Positions 11,200 through 22,177 of a stretch of DNA of 57,757 nt are shown piece by piece. How positions within the stretch are numbered: the stretch's first letter is position 1; each line of letters starts with the position of its first letter. The translations under genes and the position numbers were made by a program. The notes under the pieces were generated by a model. The model was not told the origin of the DNA and did no database searches. It saw only the letters and a list, made by a program, of their open reading frames with translations. This stretch comes from Nemertoderma westbladi (lineage: Eukaryota > Xenacoelomorpha > Nemertodermatida > Nemertodermatidae), in contig JAUCBJ010000894.1 of the NCBI GenBank assembly GCA_032718475.1, positions 1 to 57,757 on the forward strand, in the 5' to 3' direction.

Positions 11200-12028
11200 T
11201 TGGATGTGGATGTGAATGTGGATGGATGGAGTTGGATGTGGATGTGAATGTGGATGGATGGAGTTGGATGTGGATGTGAATGTGGATGGATGGAGTTGGA
11301 TGTGGATGTGGATGTGGATGGATGGAGTTGGATGTGGATGTGAATGTGGATGGATGGAGTTGGATGTGGATGTGAATGTGGATGGATGGAGTTGGATGTG
11401 GATGTGAATGTGGATGGATGGAGTTGGATGTGGATGTGAATGTGGATGGATGGAGTTGGATGTGGATGTGAATGTGGATGGATGGAGTTGGATGTGAATG
11501 TGGATGGATGGAGTTGGATGTGGATGTGAATGTGGATGGATGGAGTTGGATGTGGATGTGGATGTGGATGGATGGAGTTGGATGTGGATGTGAATGTGGA
11601 TGGATGGAGTTGGATGTGGATGTGAATGTGGATGGATGGAGTTGGATGTGGATGTGAATGTGGATGGATGGAGTTGGATGTGGATGTGAATGTGGATGGA
11701 TGGAGTTGGATGTGAATGTGGATGGATGGAGTTGGATGTGGATGTGAATGTGGATGGATGGAGTTGGATGTGGATGTGGATGTGGATGGATGGAGTTGGA
11801 TGTGGATGTGAATGTGGATGGATGGAGTTGGATGTGGATGTGAATGTGGATGGATGGAGTTGGATGTGGATGTGAATGTGGATGGATGGAGTTGGATGTG
11901 GATGTGAATGTGGATGGATGGAGTTGGATGTGGATGTGAATGTGGATGGATGGAGTTGGATGTGAATGTGGATGGATGGAGTTGGATGTGGATGTGAATG
12001 TGGATGGATGGAGTTGGATGTGGATGGA
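11200..12028. repeat. 32-bp GGATGT-rich minisatellite with higher-order structure
   Basis: Tandem units built from GTTGGATGTGGATGTGAATG plus TGGATGGATGGA (32 bp), with shorter 26-bp and longer variants. The short variant recurs near 11490, 11710 and 11960, so several units form a larger repeat of roughly 220-250 bp. The minus strand is open (His/Pro/Ser/Thr-rich), but this is a consequence of composition, not a gene. Confidence 0.92.
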
Positions 12029-12054
12029 GCATCAGTGATTCTATCTTTATTTTT

Positions 12055-12655
12055 ATTATAGGCCTCTCGCTATCCTACCATCTTTTTAATGCCAACTACC
12101 TTGAACTATTTCTAGAATGCAATCAATGTCTTTTGATGGAGAAGGATGTTCCTGAGGTGTTCAGTATTCCTTCTAGGTACTGGAGCAAGAATTCATCCCT
12201 CAAGCTCCCATCTTCTCTTGCGATGCGATCGAAGCACCATTTGAGCCTGTATCTGGCTGTAGTCAGGGCTTCAAGGCTGGGTAGCCCGAGCAACCATGCA
12301 GAGCGCCTGTAGTCCGACAGCATCTCCTCGCTTGCTACACCGGCTAGATGACGAGTAAGGATACGACTGAATAGGAAAGAAACTTTGGTGTTCCACAGTT
12401 AAAGATAGAATAGATGTTTCTTGCCCTACATATGCTGGCCAGAGTGTTGCAATTAAATGTGTGGAATAAAGCATAACGACAGTTATTCGTTATGTAGCAT
12501 CCCATCCTCAATACTGACGTCACAGCCCTACGGTGAATTATATCCAAAGTCTCCAATATGTGATGGGGTATTATTGCTGAGCCATAGAGGATTGATGGGG
12601 TGGTAATGTCTAATGGCACATCATCTATTGTAACAACATATTTAAGGAGGCTATT
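12055..12655 (-). pseudogene. Older CR1-like element, C-terminal part (3' piece of a split copy)
   Basis: Minus-strand frames at 12344-12655 and 12123-12323 encode a region resembling the C-terminus of the intact ORF2 at 54512-57529: PLDITTPSILYG against PLDVVSKLW and FLCYG, and then IIHRRAVTSVLRMG against YRKSLRGLL. The second frame (ALTTARYRLKWC, LLQYLEGIL) continues toward the C-terminus. The 5' part of the same element appears to continue at 14483-17860 on the minus strand; the two halves are separated by the plus-strand insertion 12656-14482. Confidence 0.6.
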
Positions 12656-13703
12656 CTGACACCAGTATTGAAGAAAGCTCGACTCAATCCTGAAATCTTT
12701 AAAAATTTCAGACAGATATCGAATCTGAGATATATTGCGAAACTTACAGAAAAGGTGGTAGCTGACCAACTAATTAGTCATCTCAATCTGAATAACTTAC
12801 ACGAACCATTGCAAAGTGCCTATCGTAAATACCATGGAACAGAAACAGCGATGTTAGCAGTAACTGACAGTATCTTACGTGACATTGATGATGGATCCAC
12901 AGTCTTAATGATTATGTTTGATCTGAGTGCCGCCTTTGACACGGTGGAGCATTCAAAAATCTTAGATATCCTACGGTCGGATTTAAAGATCGATGGTCTG
13001 GCACTTGATTGGTTCCGATCTTACTTGGGGGATAGGAAACAACAGGTCCGCATAGGCGATGTTTATTCAGATATGAAAAAACTTAAGTTTGGATTACCAC
13101 AGGGATCTGTATTGGGGCCGGTATTATTCAGTATCTACACGCGATCGTTGTCCTCCGTGATAATTAAACATGGCCTTAAATACCATCTATATGTGGACGA
13201 CACCCAAATATATATCGCCTTTAAGCCTGCAGATATAAATCATGCGGTAACTGTAACAGAAAAATGTCCTGAAACTTGTTTCCTGAAACTACAGATAAAA
13301 CTGAAATATTGGTCTTGCAGTCCCGCTTCAACCCGGACTTAAAGAGTTGGTGTTGATACCGTTGAATGCAAATCTGGTGCACGTAGTCTGGGGTATCAAA
13401 TGGATTGTTATATGATGAATTCCAAACAGATCGCTATCACTGTCAGAGACGCGTTCTACCATTTGCGTAGTCTGTCAAAAGTAAAGCGTTATTTTGGAAA
13501 TAAAGAGCTCGAAATTCTTATTCATGCGCTTATATCCAGTAAACTAGACGCGTTTAATTCACTATATTATGGGTTGCCTGCGAAATACACCTGTACGCCG
13601 CCGAATAAATTATAAAATAGCCTCACTAACGTTTAAGTGTTTACACGGGCTGGCTCCGCAATACTTATGCAATCTACTTGTCCCATACATTCCAATCCGT
13701 GCA
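12656..13703 (+). pseudogene. CR1/L2-like retrotransposon inserted in an older element, reverse transcriptase part
   Basis: Plus-strand, 5'-truncated copy. It begins inside the reverse transcriptase (VLKKARLNPEIFKNFRQISN, then AYRKYHGTETAML), motif A FDLSAAFDTV, motif B LPQGSVLGPVLF, and YVDD as the catalytic box. The main frame ends near 13340; another frame (13400-13615) continues with a LRSLSKVKRYF segment and SKLDAFNSLYYGLP. An RTE fragment interrupts it at 13715, and it resumes at 14101. It is defective through shifts and the insertion. Confidence 0.8.
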
Positions 13704-14111
13704 TTGAGATCAGGCTACTACTAGGATCGGCATGCTGCATTGCAGCTGCATTTTTAAGAATGCTGTGCCGGCTTGTCAACAAAATTGCACCGCCACAACT
13801 CCCTATCACCCATGACATTTGCTAGATCATCCGCATCTTTAAGGCCAGTGTCCTTTAAGATGCGTCTCAAGAAAGTCATGGGCTGTCCACCATGCTTATT
13901 CACTCCATGAGGCTGCCAAAGTACAAGATTATGCACTGGCTGGTCCTCACGGCGAAAGCAATGTCCTGCAAAGCGGAGGCGATTTTGTTCTAGAGTCAAG
14001 CTTGGGGGAACCAATGAGACACCTCCAATGTTATATAGTGTCTGGTTGGAGATGTGTGCATTGTACTTGACACAATGAACAGGGTGTGGATGTGGGTGTG
14101 TTGAGATCAGG
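13704..14111 (-). mobile_element. RTE 3' fragment with 11-bp target-site duplication
   Basis: A minus-strand RTE 3' end lies at 13715-14080, with tail CTACTACTAGG on its left and 5' truncation on its right. It encodes the LTLEQNRLRFAGHC, LWQPHGVNKHGG and DRELWRCNFVDKPAQHS segments. It is bounded by TTGAGATCAGG at 13704-13714 and again at 14101-14111, inside the CR1-like coding sequence that reads RSGSAGLL when rejoined. About 20 bp of GT-rich filler (14081-14100) lies between the truncated 5' end and the right duplication. Confidence 0.8.
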
Positions 14112-14482
14112 CAGTGCTGGGCTACTTACTGTACCCCGGTACAGGATGGAGCACTATGGTAAACGTTCCTTTTCGGTTGCTGCACCAACTATCTGGAATT
14201 CGCTTCCACTATATGTGCGGAATGCCACGACGGTCGAAACGTTTAACTCTCGTCTAAAAACCCACCTGTTTCGATTGGAGTATTCTACAGACTAATCTGT
14301 ATTTTAATTTTTTATTTCACTGTTCCACAATTAAGTTTATTCAAAACTTATTTTTACTGTACTAACTATATATATATTTTTAAGATACTATAATTGGTTT
14401 TTATCATTGCGCCCTGAACAACTTGTACTAACTGATAGGGCGCGTTATAAATAAAATATTATTATTATTATTATTATTATTA
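14101..14482 (+). pseudogene. CR1/L2-like retrotransposon, C-terminus and (ATT)n tail
   Basis: Continuation of 12656-13703 after the RTE insertion. It encodes the conserved terminal segment (RYGKRSFSVAAP-like, here HYGKRSFSVAAPTIWNSLP, then TFNSRLKTHLF) with a stop near 14293, an AT-rich 3' region containing AATAAA, and an (ATT)n tail at about 14458-14482. The tail marks the 3' end of this insertion. Confidence 0.8.
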
Positions 14483-14763
14483 TCTACTGCTAGACCTCTC
14501 GTGTCTACTCGAGAACGATTCATCCATATTCGTTGGGTGAAGTGATCCAAGATATTCTTATCAGTTGCTGGTAGTGGAAGCCCCAATAACTTGCATGAAT
14601 TTGTAGGTGTAATTAGTCCTCCAGACTCGGTGATGATGAATCTATCCGAGGTTTGTTTCAGAATAACTTTACTACAGACAACAAATATTAATTTTGTAAT
14701 GTTGAGGGATAAATTGTGTCTACTGAAGTAATAATCCTCGCAAATTTGAAAGATACTGTTAAT
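14483..14763 (-). pseudogene. Older CR1-like element, region after the FADD box
   Basis: On the minus strand, the sequence next to the 59-bp array reads ICEDYYFSRHNLSLNITK, then SGGLITPTNSCKLLGLPLP, the usual segment between the catalytic box and the thumb region of a reverse transcriptase. It continues the element whose earlier part is at 17357-17860 and whose later part is at 12055-12655. Confidence 0.6.
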
Positions 14764-17356
14764 GTCATTAAAGAGGTTGGCCTTTAGTGTAATGCCATCT
14801 GCAAATCCAAGTGAAGGGTAATGTCATTAAAGAGGTTGGCCTTTAGTATAATGTCATCTGCGAATCCAATTGAAGGGTAATGTCGTTAAAGAGGTTGGCC
14901 TTTAGTATAATGTCATCTGCAAATCCAAGTGAAGGGTAATGTCATTAAAGAGGTTGGCCTTTAGTGTAATGTCATCTGCGAAACCAATTGAAGGGTAATG
15001 TCGTTAAAGAGGTTGGCCTTTAGTATAATGTCATCTGCGAATCCAATTGAAGGGTAATGTCGTTAAAGAGGTTGGCCTTTAGTGTAATGTCATCTGCAAA
15101 TCCAAGTGAAGGGTAATGTCATTAAAGAGGTTGGCCTTTGGCATAATGTCATCTGTGAATCCAATTGAAGGATAATGTCGTTAAAGAGGTTGGCCTTTAG
15201 TGTAATGTCATCTGCAAATCCAAGTGAAGGGTAATGTCATTAAAGAGGTTGGCCTTTAGTATAATGTCATCTGCAAATCCAAGTGAAGGGTAATGTCATT
15301 AAAGAGGTTGGCCTTTGGCATAATGTCATCTGTGAATCCAATTGAAGGATAATGTCGTTAAAGAGGTTGGCCTTTAGTGTAATGTCATCTGCAAATCCAA
15401 GTGAAGGGTAATGTCATTAAAGAGGTTGGCCTTTGGTATAATGTCATCTGTGAATCCAATTGAAGGGTGATGTCGTTAAAGAGGTTGGCCTTTAGTGTAA
15501 TGTCATCTGTGAATCCAATTGAAGGGTAATGTCGTTAAAGAGGTTGGCCTTTAGTGTAATGTCATCTGTGAATCCAATTGAAGGATAATGTCGTTAAAGA
15601 GGTTGGCCTTTAGTGTAATGTCATCTGCGAATCCAAGTGAAGGGTAATGTCATTAAAGAGGTTGGCCTTTAGTATAATGTCATCTGCGAATCCAATTGAA
15701 GGGTAATGTCGTTAAAGAGGTTGGCCTTTAGTGTAATGTCATCTGCGAATCCAAGTGAAGGGTAATGTCGTTAAAGAGGTTGGCCTTTAGTATAATGTCA
15801 TCTGCGAATCCAAGTGAAGGGTAATGTCGTTAAAGAGGTTGGCCTTTAGTGTAATGTCATCTGCGAATCCAAGTGAAGGGTAATGTCGTTAAAGAGGTTG
15901 GCCTTTAGTGTAATGTCATCTGCGAATCCAAGTGAAGGGTAATGTCATTAAAGAGGTTGGCCTTTAGTATAATGTCATCTGCGAATCCAATTGAAGGGTA
16001 ATGTCGTTAAAGAGGTTGGCCTTTAGTATAATGTCATCTGTGAATCCAATTGAAGGGTAATGTCGTTAAAGAGGTTGGCCTTTAGTATAATGTCATCTGT
16101 GAATCCAATTGAAGGGTAATGTCGTTAAAGAGGTTGGCCTTTAGTATAATGTCATCTGCGAATCCAATTGAAGGGTAATGTCGTTAAAGAGGTTGGCCTT
16201 TAGTGTAATGTCATCTGCGAATCCAATTGAAGGGTAATGTCGTTAAAGAGGTTGGCCTTTAGTATAATGTCATCTGCGAATCCAAGTGAAGGGTAATGTC
16301 GTTAAAGAGGTTGGCCTTTAGTGTAATGTCATCTGCGAATCCAAGTGAAGGGTAATGTCATTAAAGAGGTTGGCCTTTAGTATAATCATCTGCGAATCCA
16401 AGTGAAGGGTAATGTCGTTAAAGAGGTTGGCCTTTAGTGTAATGTCATCTGCGAATCCAAGTGAAGGGTAATGTCGTTAAAGAGGTTGGCCTTTAGTGTA
16501 ATGTCATCTGCGAATCCAATTGAAGGGTAATGTCGTTAAAGAGGTTGGCCTTTAGTATAATGTCATCTGCGAATCCAATTGAAGGGTGATGTCGTTAAAG
16601 AGGTTGGCCTTTAGTGTAATGTCATCTGCGAATCCAAGTGAAGGGTAATGTCGTTAAAGAGGTTGGCCTTTAGTGTAATGTCATCTGCGAATCCAATTGA
16701 AGGGTAATGTCGTTAAAGAGGTTGGCCTTTAGTGTAATGTCATCTGCGAATCCAAGTGAAGGGTAATGTCGTTAAAGAGGTTGGCCTTTAGTGTAATGTC
16801 ATCTGCGAATCCAAGTGAAGGGTAATGTCGTTAAAGAGGTTGGGTTTAGTATAATGTCATCTGTGAATCCAATTGAAGGGTAATGTCGTTAAAGAGGTTG
16901 GCCTTTAGTGTAATGTCATCTGCGAATCCAATTGAAGGGTAATGTCGTTAAAGAGGTTGGCCTTTAGTGTAATGTCATCTGCGAATCCAAGTGAAGGGTA
17001 ATGTCGTTAAAGAGGTTGGGTTTAGTATAATGTCATCTGTGAATCCAATTGAAGGGTAATGTCGTTAAAGAGGTTGGCCTTTAGTGTAATGTCATCTGCG
17101 AATCCAATTGAAGGGTGATGTCGTTAAAGAGGTTGGCCTTTAGTATAATGTCATCTGCGAATCCAATTGAAGGGTGATGTCGTTAAAGAGGTTGGCCTTT
17201 AGTGTAATGTCATCTGCGAATCCAAGTGAAGGGTAATGTCGTTAAAGAGGTTGGCCTTTAGTGTAATGTCATCTGCGAATCCAAGTGAAGGGTAATGTCG
17301 TTAAAGAGGTTGGCCTTTAGTGTAATGTTATCTGCGAATCAAACTGAAGGGTATGA
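14764..17356. repeat. 59-bp minisatellite made from a reverse transcriptase FADD box, about 43 copies
   Basis: Tandem 59-bp units with the plus-strand pattern TTAAAGAGGTTGGCCTTTAG, TATAATGTCATCTGCGAATC, CAATTGAAGGGTAATGTCG. In reverse complement each unit encodes GFADDIILKANLFNDI, a catalytic motif of a reverse transcriptase. Both array ends merge smoothly into the same minus-strand CR1-like reading frame, so the array is an internal expansion of that element. 59 is not a multiple of three, so the frame changes at each unit. Variation is mosaic: GTAATG or ATAATG, CAAATCCAAG, CGAATCCAAT or TGAATCCAAT; two copies have GGGTTTAG. Confidence 0.93.
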
Positions 17357-17860
17357 CTTTTTACCAATATGTAGTCCTAAACCTGAAGAAGCCAATTCCT
17401 CAAAGAGGTCGGCGAGATAAATGTTGCAAGGATGTCACCCTGTCTTATGCCGCACGACAAGGACATCTTTGATATTGAGATTCGCCCATTTATCACTATA
17501 GAAGCTTTTGATTGGATGTAGTTACATAGTTGTCATAGTTGGACAGAGATATTTAAGTTTGGTTTTGCCAATTTGCCAAAGAGCTGTGTATAAGATCGAA
17601 GGTATCGAAGGCGCTTGTGAGATCCATTGAAATTATGTGAACATTAGAACCTGAATTATTAAAAAGTTGAATCAATTTGGCCGCTGCAATATATGGTGTT
17701 TCGGTGCTCATTTTCGTTTTGTACCACATTTGCAGATCATTCGTCTTATATAATCCATATATATGACATTTCCAAGATAATGAGTTGTGTAATATTATTC
17801 CCAAGAATTTAATTTTATCAGTCTCTTCAATTACCGAATTACCTATAGAGATGGAGAGAT
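17357..17860 (-). pseudogene. Older CR1-like element, reverse transcriptase motifs A and B
   Basis: The minus strand from 17804 reads AAAKLIQLFNNSGSNVHIIS, then MDLTSAFDTFD (motif A) and, after a frame break, SLSCGIRQGDILATF (motif B). The FADD box that should follow is the 59-bp array. The fold and order match the intact ORF2 at 54512-57529. It is degenerate and truncated at its 5' side. Confidence 0.65.
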
Positions 17861-18214
17861 TTTCTTTTTTCTAACTCTTCTAACTTCTAACTTTTCTAAC
17901 TCGGCACAGTTTGTTCGACCTAGCTTATGTTGATGTACGCTGTAGCGGAAGTCTGGCAATTCCGCAGTCTGTTATGCTAAGATCAGAGTACAGCAGTATC
18001 TCCCAGGTCAGAGCATTACCCTAATATGAACCATGTATCTCTCATACTCGTCCGTTAAGTTTTGCTATATCGTAGGGATTTTTTTGTTCGACTGGAATAC
18101 AGTCTGACAGTAGTAGCGTAGTACTCAATGCCGGTCAGACGGTACAGTAGTCAAATATGGAAAGAAGTCTTAACTATGATTTATCAATTTTAAAGCAAAA
18201 AAAAAATGAAAAAT
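17861..18214. other. Intron spacer, no gene seen
   Basis: AT-rich sequence with a short simple repeat (TTCTAACTTCTAACTTTTC) near 17866-17900. No exon or element is recognised. Confidence 0.5.
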
Positions 18215-18924
18215 CGATAACAATACTACTACTACTACTAGGTCGAGCGAACTCGGACAGTGGAAATGAGATCCTTCCAGGCTTCCCGATTCTACATAGT
18301 TGTCGCAATTTCGTTTCTCCCAAATTCAGTATCCCTTTCAAGTTGATCTATATATGTTATGGCAGGTCGTCCACGACTACGCTTTCCATGAGTTGGTTGC
18401 CAGAGAAGTAGATCTGGTATGACCTCGTCTTTACTTCGCCAGCAGTGCCCACTGAATCTTAATCTGCGTTCACGGAGGGTGGTTGATACAGGCGGTATTG
18501 TACCATAAAGCTCGGCGTTTGTCATGTGTTGTCTCCAGCTGATGTTTAGGGCTGCCCTTAGTAGTCTTGTGTAGCAACCATCAATTCGTTGTTCAAGTGA
18601 TTTAGTCAGTGTCCAGGTCTCACCCCCGTATAAAAATACACTTTCCACGGTGGCTCGAAAGAACTTGGTCTTCAGGTGCCTGGAGAGATCTGATTTCCAG
18701 ATGGTATCCATTTTTGATAGAGCTACCCAAGCCTTTGCTTTCCTAACTTCTATGTCCTTTTTTCTACTCTCTATCCATGATCCAAGGTACTGGAAGTCAT
18801 CGACCTTCCTTAGTTGATTATTATCAATGGTTGTCAAGTTTCCATCAACATTAAAGGTCATGAATTCGGTCTTGGTAGTATTTATATGCAATCCAACCTC
18901 CTTAGCAGCCACACGATAACAATA
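18215..18924 (-). mobile_element. Second RTE family copy, 5'-truncated, with 11-bp target duplication
   Basis: A minus-strand RTE fragment lies at 18226-18913. The 206-codon frame at 18292-18912 encodes an LHINTTKTEFM segment, FQYLGSWI, LYGGETWTLTKSLEQRID, FSGHCWRSKDE and LLLWQPTHGKRSRGRP, the standard end of an RTE endonuclease-reverse transcriptase. The 3' tail is (TAG)n, seen as CTACTACTACTACTAGG on the plus strand. CGATAACAATA flanks it at 18215-18225 and 18914-18924. The open frame and clear duplication suggest a fairly recent insertion. It sits about 95 bp from the donor site of exon 19019-20019. Confidence 0.85.
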
Positions 18925-19018
18925 TCAACTTAGGTACAAGTAAAATAACTATAAAAATTTAACTATACGTCAAGGGGGCGTAAAGGAATATGATAGCTGC
19001 AGCAGATAACTGCCATAC

Positions 19019-20019
19019 CTTATTGTCTGTCCCAGCACCATCACTTCCTCTCCGATCTTCCTCAATATCCCCGGAAATATTCCGCTCTGAACCGAAATCA
19101 TGGAAACTCCGAGACTGATGTATTGCGTTCCGAATCTCAGAATCTTCCGGTTCGAGCCGCAGGGACGAATGCTGAAGGCCAGTCACACAACTGAGATCGT
19201 AGTCCGACCGCTGGGTGTTGTTACTCGGTTCCTTCCCGCGCCGCTGTGTGGCGCTATTAATTGGATCCCCGGCGTCCCGCTGGGCGGCGCTATTAATTGG
19301 TTCCCCGGCGACCCGCTGGGCTTCACTATTAATTGGATCCCCCGAGGTCCGCTGGGCGGCGCTATTAATTGGTTGCCTCGAAACCCGCTGGGCGGCGCTA
19401 TTAATTGGTTCCCCGGCGACCCGCTGGGCTGCGCTATTAATTGGTTCCCCCGAAGTCCGCTGGGCGGCGATATTAATTGGTTCCCTGGTGACCCATTGGG
19501 TGGCACTATTAATTGGTTCCCCGGCGACCCGCTGGGTGGCGCTATTAATTGGTTCCCCCGAGACCCGCTGGGCGGCACTATTAATTGGTTCCCCCGAGAC
19601 CCGCTGGGTGGCGCCATCAACCGCCGTACTGCCCAGCACATCTATCGAATAGATGGTTGTAGACAGTTTCCGGGGCGGCTGAGACTTCAGATGCGACGCC
19701 CCCCAACGGCGCTCTGGGGAACTCCGTAAGTCGGCAGTCGGACGCCGACATCCGGACAAATCGGGGTGTGAGAACTTCCGGGTCATCTCGTCTGGAATGT
19801 CGCAAGGTTCTCGGGGCGGCTCGCAGCTGGACGCGGTGCGACGTGGCAGTGTCCCTTGGTCACCATAGTAACCGCTACCACGGTAACCAACATCGTCCGC
19901 ACTACCCACGCTGGACCGCGATACCAGCCGTTTATTACGCAGCATCGAGAGTTCATCCTCAACCGATAAAGGTGATTCAACTTCCGCTTCCGGCAGGTTC
20001 AGTTGGATGACGTCATTAT
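19019..20019 (-). CDS. PDZ scaffold gene, large exon with 12-residue tandem repeats
   Basis: Minus-strand exon of 1001 nt. The acceptor is TTCGGTTTTAG (20020-20030) and the donor AATAAG|GTATGG (19013-19024). Two bases at the start complete an Asp codon left by exon 39406-40052; it ends in phase 0. The product starts DVIQLNLPEAEVESPLSVED, is basic and Ser-rich in the middle (MTRKFSHPDLSG, LKSQPPRKLSTTIYS), then holds eleven 12-residue repeats of the type AAQRVSGEPINS, and ends in an acidic stretch (ISGDIEEDRRGSDG). No folded domain is recognised; it is likely a disordered scaffold region. The alternative, a separate single-exon gene, is disfavoured because both edges are good splice sites in matching phase. 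Confidence 0.8.
19242..19625 (-). repeat. 36-bp coding repeat inside exon 19019-20019
   Basis: About eleven 36-bp units, on the plus strand GGCGCTATTAATTGGTTCCC then CGGCGACCCGCTGG. On the gene strand they encode the 12-residue repeat ending EPINS. Substitutions between units are mostly conservative (VSG, VAG, TSG; EPINS, DPINS, QPINS), which fits selection on the protein frame. Other frames are also open across the block because of the unit length and composition. Confidence 0.88.
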
Positions 20020-20087
20020 CTAAAACCGAATAAAGAATATATTTCGCTACAGTATTAAAGCTCGTTCGCGTATTATTGCAGTAAAGT

Positions 20088-20846
20088 GGTTGAGTGCGTT
20101 ACATTGAGTGCGTTACATTGAGTGCGTTACATTGAGTGCGTTACATTGAGTGCGTTACATTGAGTGGGTTACATTGAGTGGGTTACATTGAGTGGGTTAC
20201 ATTGAGTGGGTTACATTGAGTGCGTTACATTGAGTGCGTTACATTGAGTGAGTTACATTGAGTGAGTTACATTGAGTGCGTTACATTGAGTGCGTTACAT
20301 TGAGTGCGTTACATTGAGTGCGTTACATTGAGTGCGTTACATTGAGTGCGTTACTTTGAGTGCGTTACATTGAGTGCGTTACATTGAGTGCGTTACATTG
20401 AGTGCGTTACATTGAGTGCGTTACATTGAGTGCGTTACATTGAGTGCGTTACATTGAGTGCGTTACATTGAGTGCGTTACATTGAGTGCGTTACATTGAG
20501 TGCGTTACATTGAGTGCGTTACATTGAGTGCGTTACATTGAGTGGGTTACATTGAGTGCGTTACATTGAGTGCGTTACATTGAGTGCGTTACATTGAGTG
20601 CGTTACATTGAGTGCGTTACATTGAGTGCGTTACATTGAGTGCGTTACATTGAGTGCGTTACATTGAGTGCGTTACATTGAGTGCGTTACATTGAGTGCG
20701 TTACATTGAGTGCGTTACATTGAGTGCGTTACATTGAGTGCGTTACATTGAGTGCGTTACATTGAGTGCGTTACATTGAGTGCGTTACATTGAGTGCGTT
20801 ACATTGAGTGCGTTACATTGAGTGCGTTACATTGAGTGCGTTACAT
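20088..20846. repeat. 14-bp minisatellite, about 54 copies
   Basis: Tandem GTTACATTGAGTGC units with rare C-to-G or C-to-A changes at the last position, and one ACTTTGAG. It lies at the 3' splice-site end of the large intron, about 70 bp from exon 19019-20019. Confidence 0.95.
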
Positions 20847-21225
20847 ATGTTACGTTTCACGTTTCGCTTTTTATTTTAACTAATGGTGTTAACAAATAAG
20901 CCAACGTGTTTTATATAAAATAGTATAATAATGTCTCTGAGTCTGTAGTTGGTTTCTAAAACTCATTTATTCTTTCAATTAAAGTAATCTAATATATTTC
21001 TGCCTCTAGGGCCATTATCAGAGTAGGGACCGGTAAGGCAAGGCCTCGCCGAACTGAACTAAGAAAATCGGTCCATCAACATCTTCATGCTGTATTGATG
21101 TCAAGACAGCATGAGGCTGTCTTAACCCAATCAACTTAAACCTTCTCCGGGAAAAATACACAAATTACAGCTGTTTACAGGCAAAATGCAACTATAACGC
21201 CAGCAATTGGTTATCGTTTATTGTT
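20847..21225. other. Intron sequence before the CR1/Jockey-like element
   Basis: A 0.4-kb stretch without an open frame. It may include the degenerate 5' part of the retroelement that becomes readable at about 21300. A short inverted repeat is visible near 21100 (CAAGACAGCATGAGGCTGTCTT). Confidence 0.4.
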
Positions 21226-22177
21226 TTGGTTATAATAACATACCAATATAACTTTCTCGCCCTCCCGTTATCAAGTAATAAATATAGTATAGGGTCCGAA
21301 ACTCTAAAAAATTTTTATTTAGAAAAGTTACAAAATTCAGAAAAGTTATTTTTAAAACCCGTTTCTGAGGATTTCGTTTTTAAAAATCTACTTAGCCTAT
21401 CAGCCTCAAAAAGTACCGGTCTAGATCTAATACCTGCCCGTTTTCTTAAGGATGGTGCTGAAGTACTTAAAGTGCCTATTACTTTTATTATTAATTACTC
21501 TATCGTAGATAATGTAGTACCAGACGAACTGAAATTAGCTAAGGTTGTTCCTCTGTATAAAAAGAATAGTAAAGTAGAACCCTGTAATTACAGACCTGTT
21601 AGTATCTTAAGTATTGTATCTAAAATTCTAGAACGTTCTGTTTTTCTACAGCTGGAGGCACATCTTAGTAGGCTAAATCTGATCTATGAACTTCAGTCCG
21701 GTTTTCGTAAATCATATTCTACAGACACCTGCCTTATTAACTTAACTGATACGATTAGATGTAATAACGCAAAGGGTTTATATACTGGTATGGTAATGTT
21801 GGACCTACAAAAGGCTTTCGATACTGTAGATCACGAAATTCTGCTTGGTAAGTTAGGCCTGATGGGTGTAGGTTCTATAGACTGGTTCAAGTCCTACCTG
21901 TCAGACAGAGGTCAAACTGTAGTCATTAGCAAATCGCTGTCTACTGTACAAGAGATTACCTGTGGTGTACCGCAAGGTAGTATATTAGGTCCTCTGCTTT
22001 TTGTATGTTATGTAAATGATATGATAAGTAGTATAGATCCCGATTTTAAACTCATTTTATATGCCGACGACAGTGCTCTTATTTTCTCTCATAAAGATCC
22101 TATCCATATTTCCCAAAAGTTAAGTGCAGTTCTAGAATCCTGTAATGAGTGGTTGGTTGATAATAAGCTATCCATTC
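21226..22177 (+). pseudogene. CR1/Jockey-like reverse transcriptase, 5' half, split by the BEL element
   Basis: Plus-strand frame covering most of a reverse transcriptase: [20 protein letters not shown], then [18 protein letters not shown], motif [15 protein letters not shown], motif [15 protein letters not shown], and YADD in [11 protein letters not shown]. It runs to [10 protein letters not shown], where the LTR begins at 22178. The frame resumes as HYGKTESILFGSKRK at 38296 once the target duplication is removed. No endonuclease is visible upstream, so the copy is 5'-truncated. The listed start is only the edge of the open frame. The reading frame shows no other lesion, so the host element was young when hit. 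Confidence 0.9.
22173..22177. other. Target-site duplication, left copy (CATTC)
   Basis: CATTC immediately before the LTR start TGTTAAAC. The same five bases follow the right LTR at 38291-38295. Confidence 0.95.

Noticed and set aside
11187-12032. Minus-strand 281-codon His/Pro/Ser/Thr frame
   Set aside because: It is a by-product of the 32-bp array, with no flanking coding sequence or splice support.
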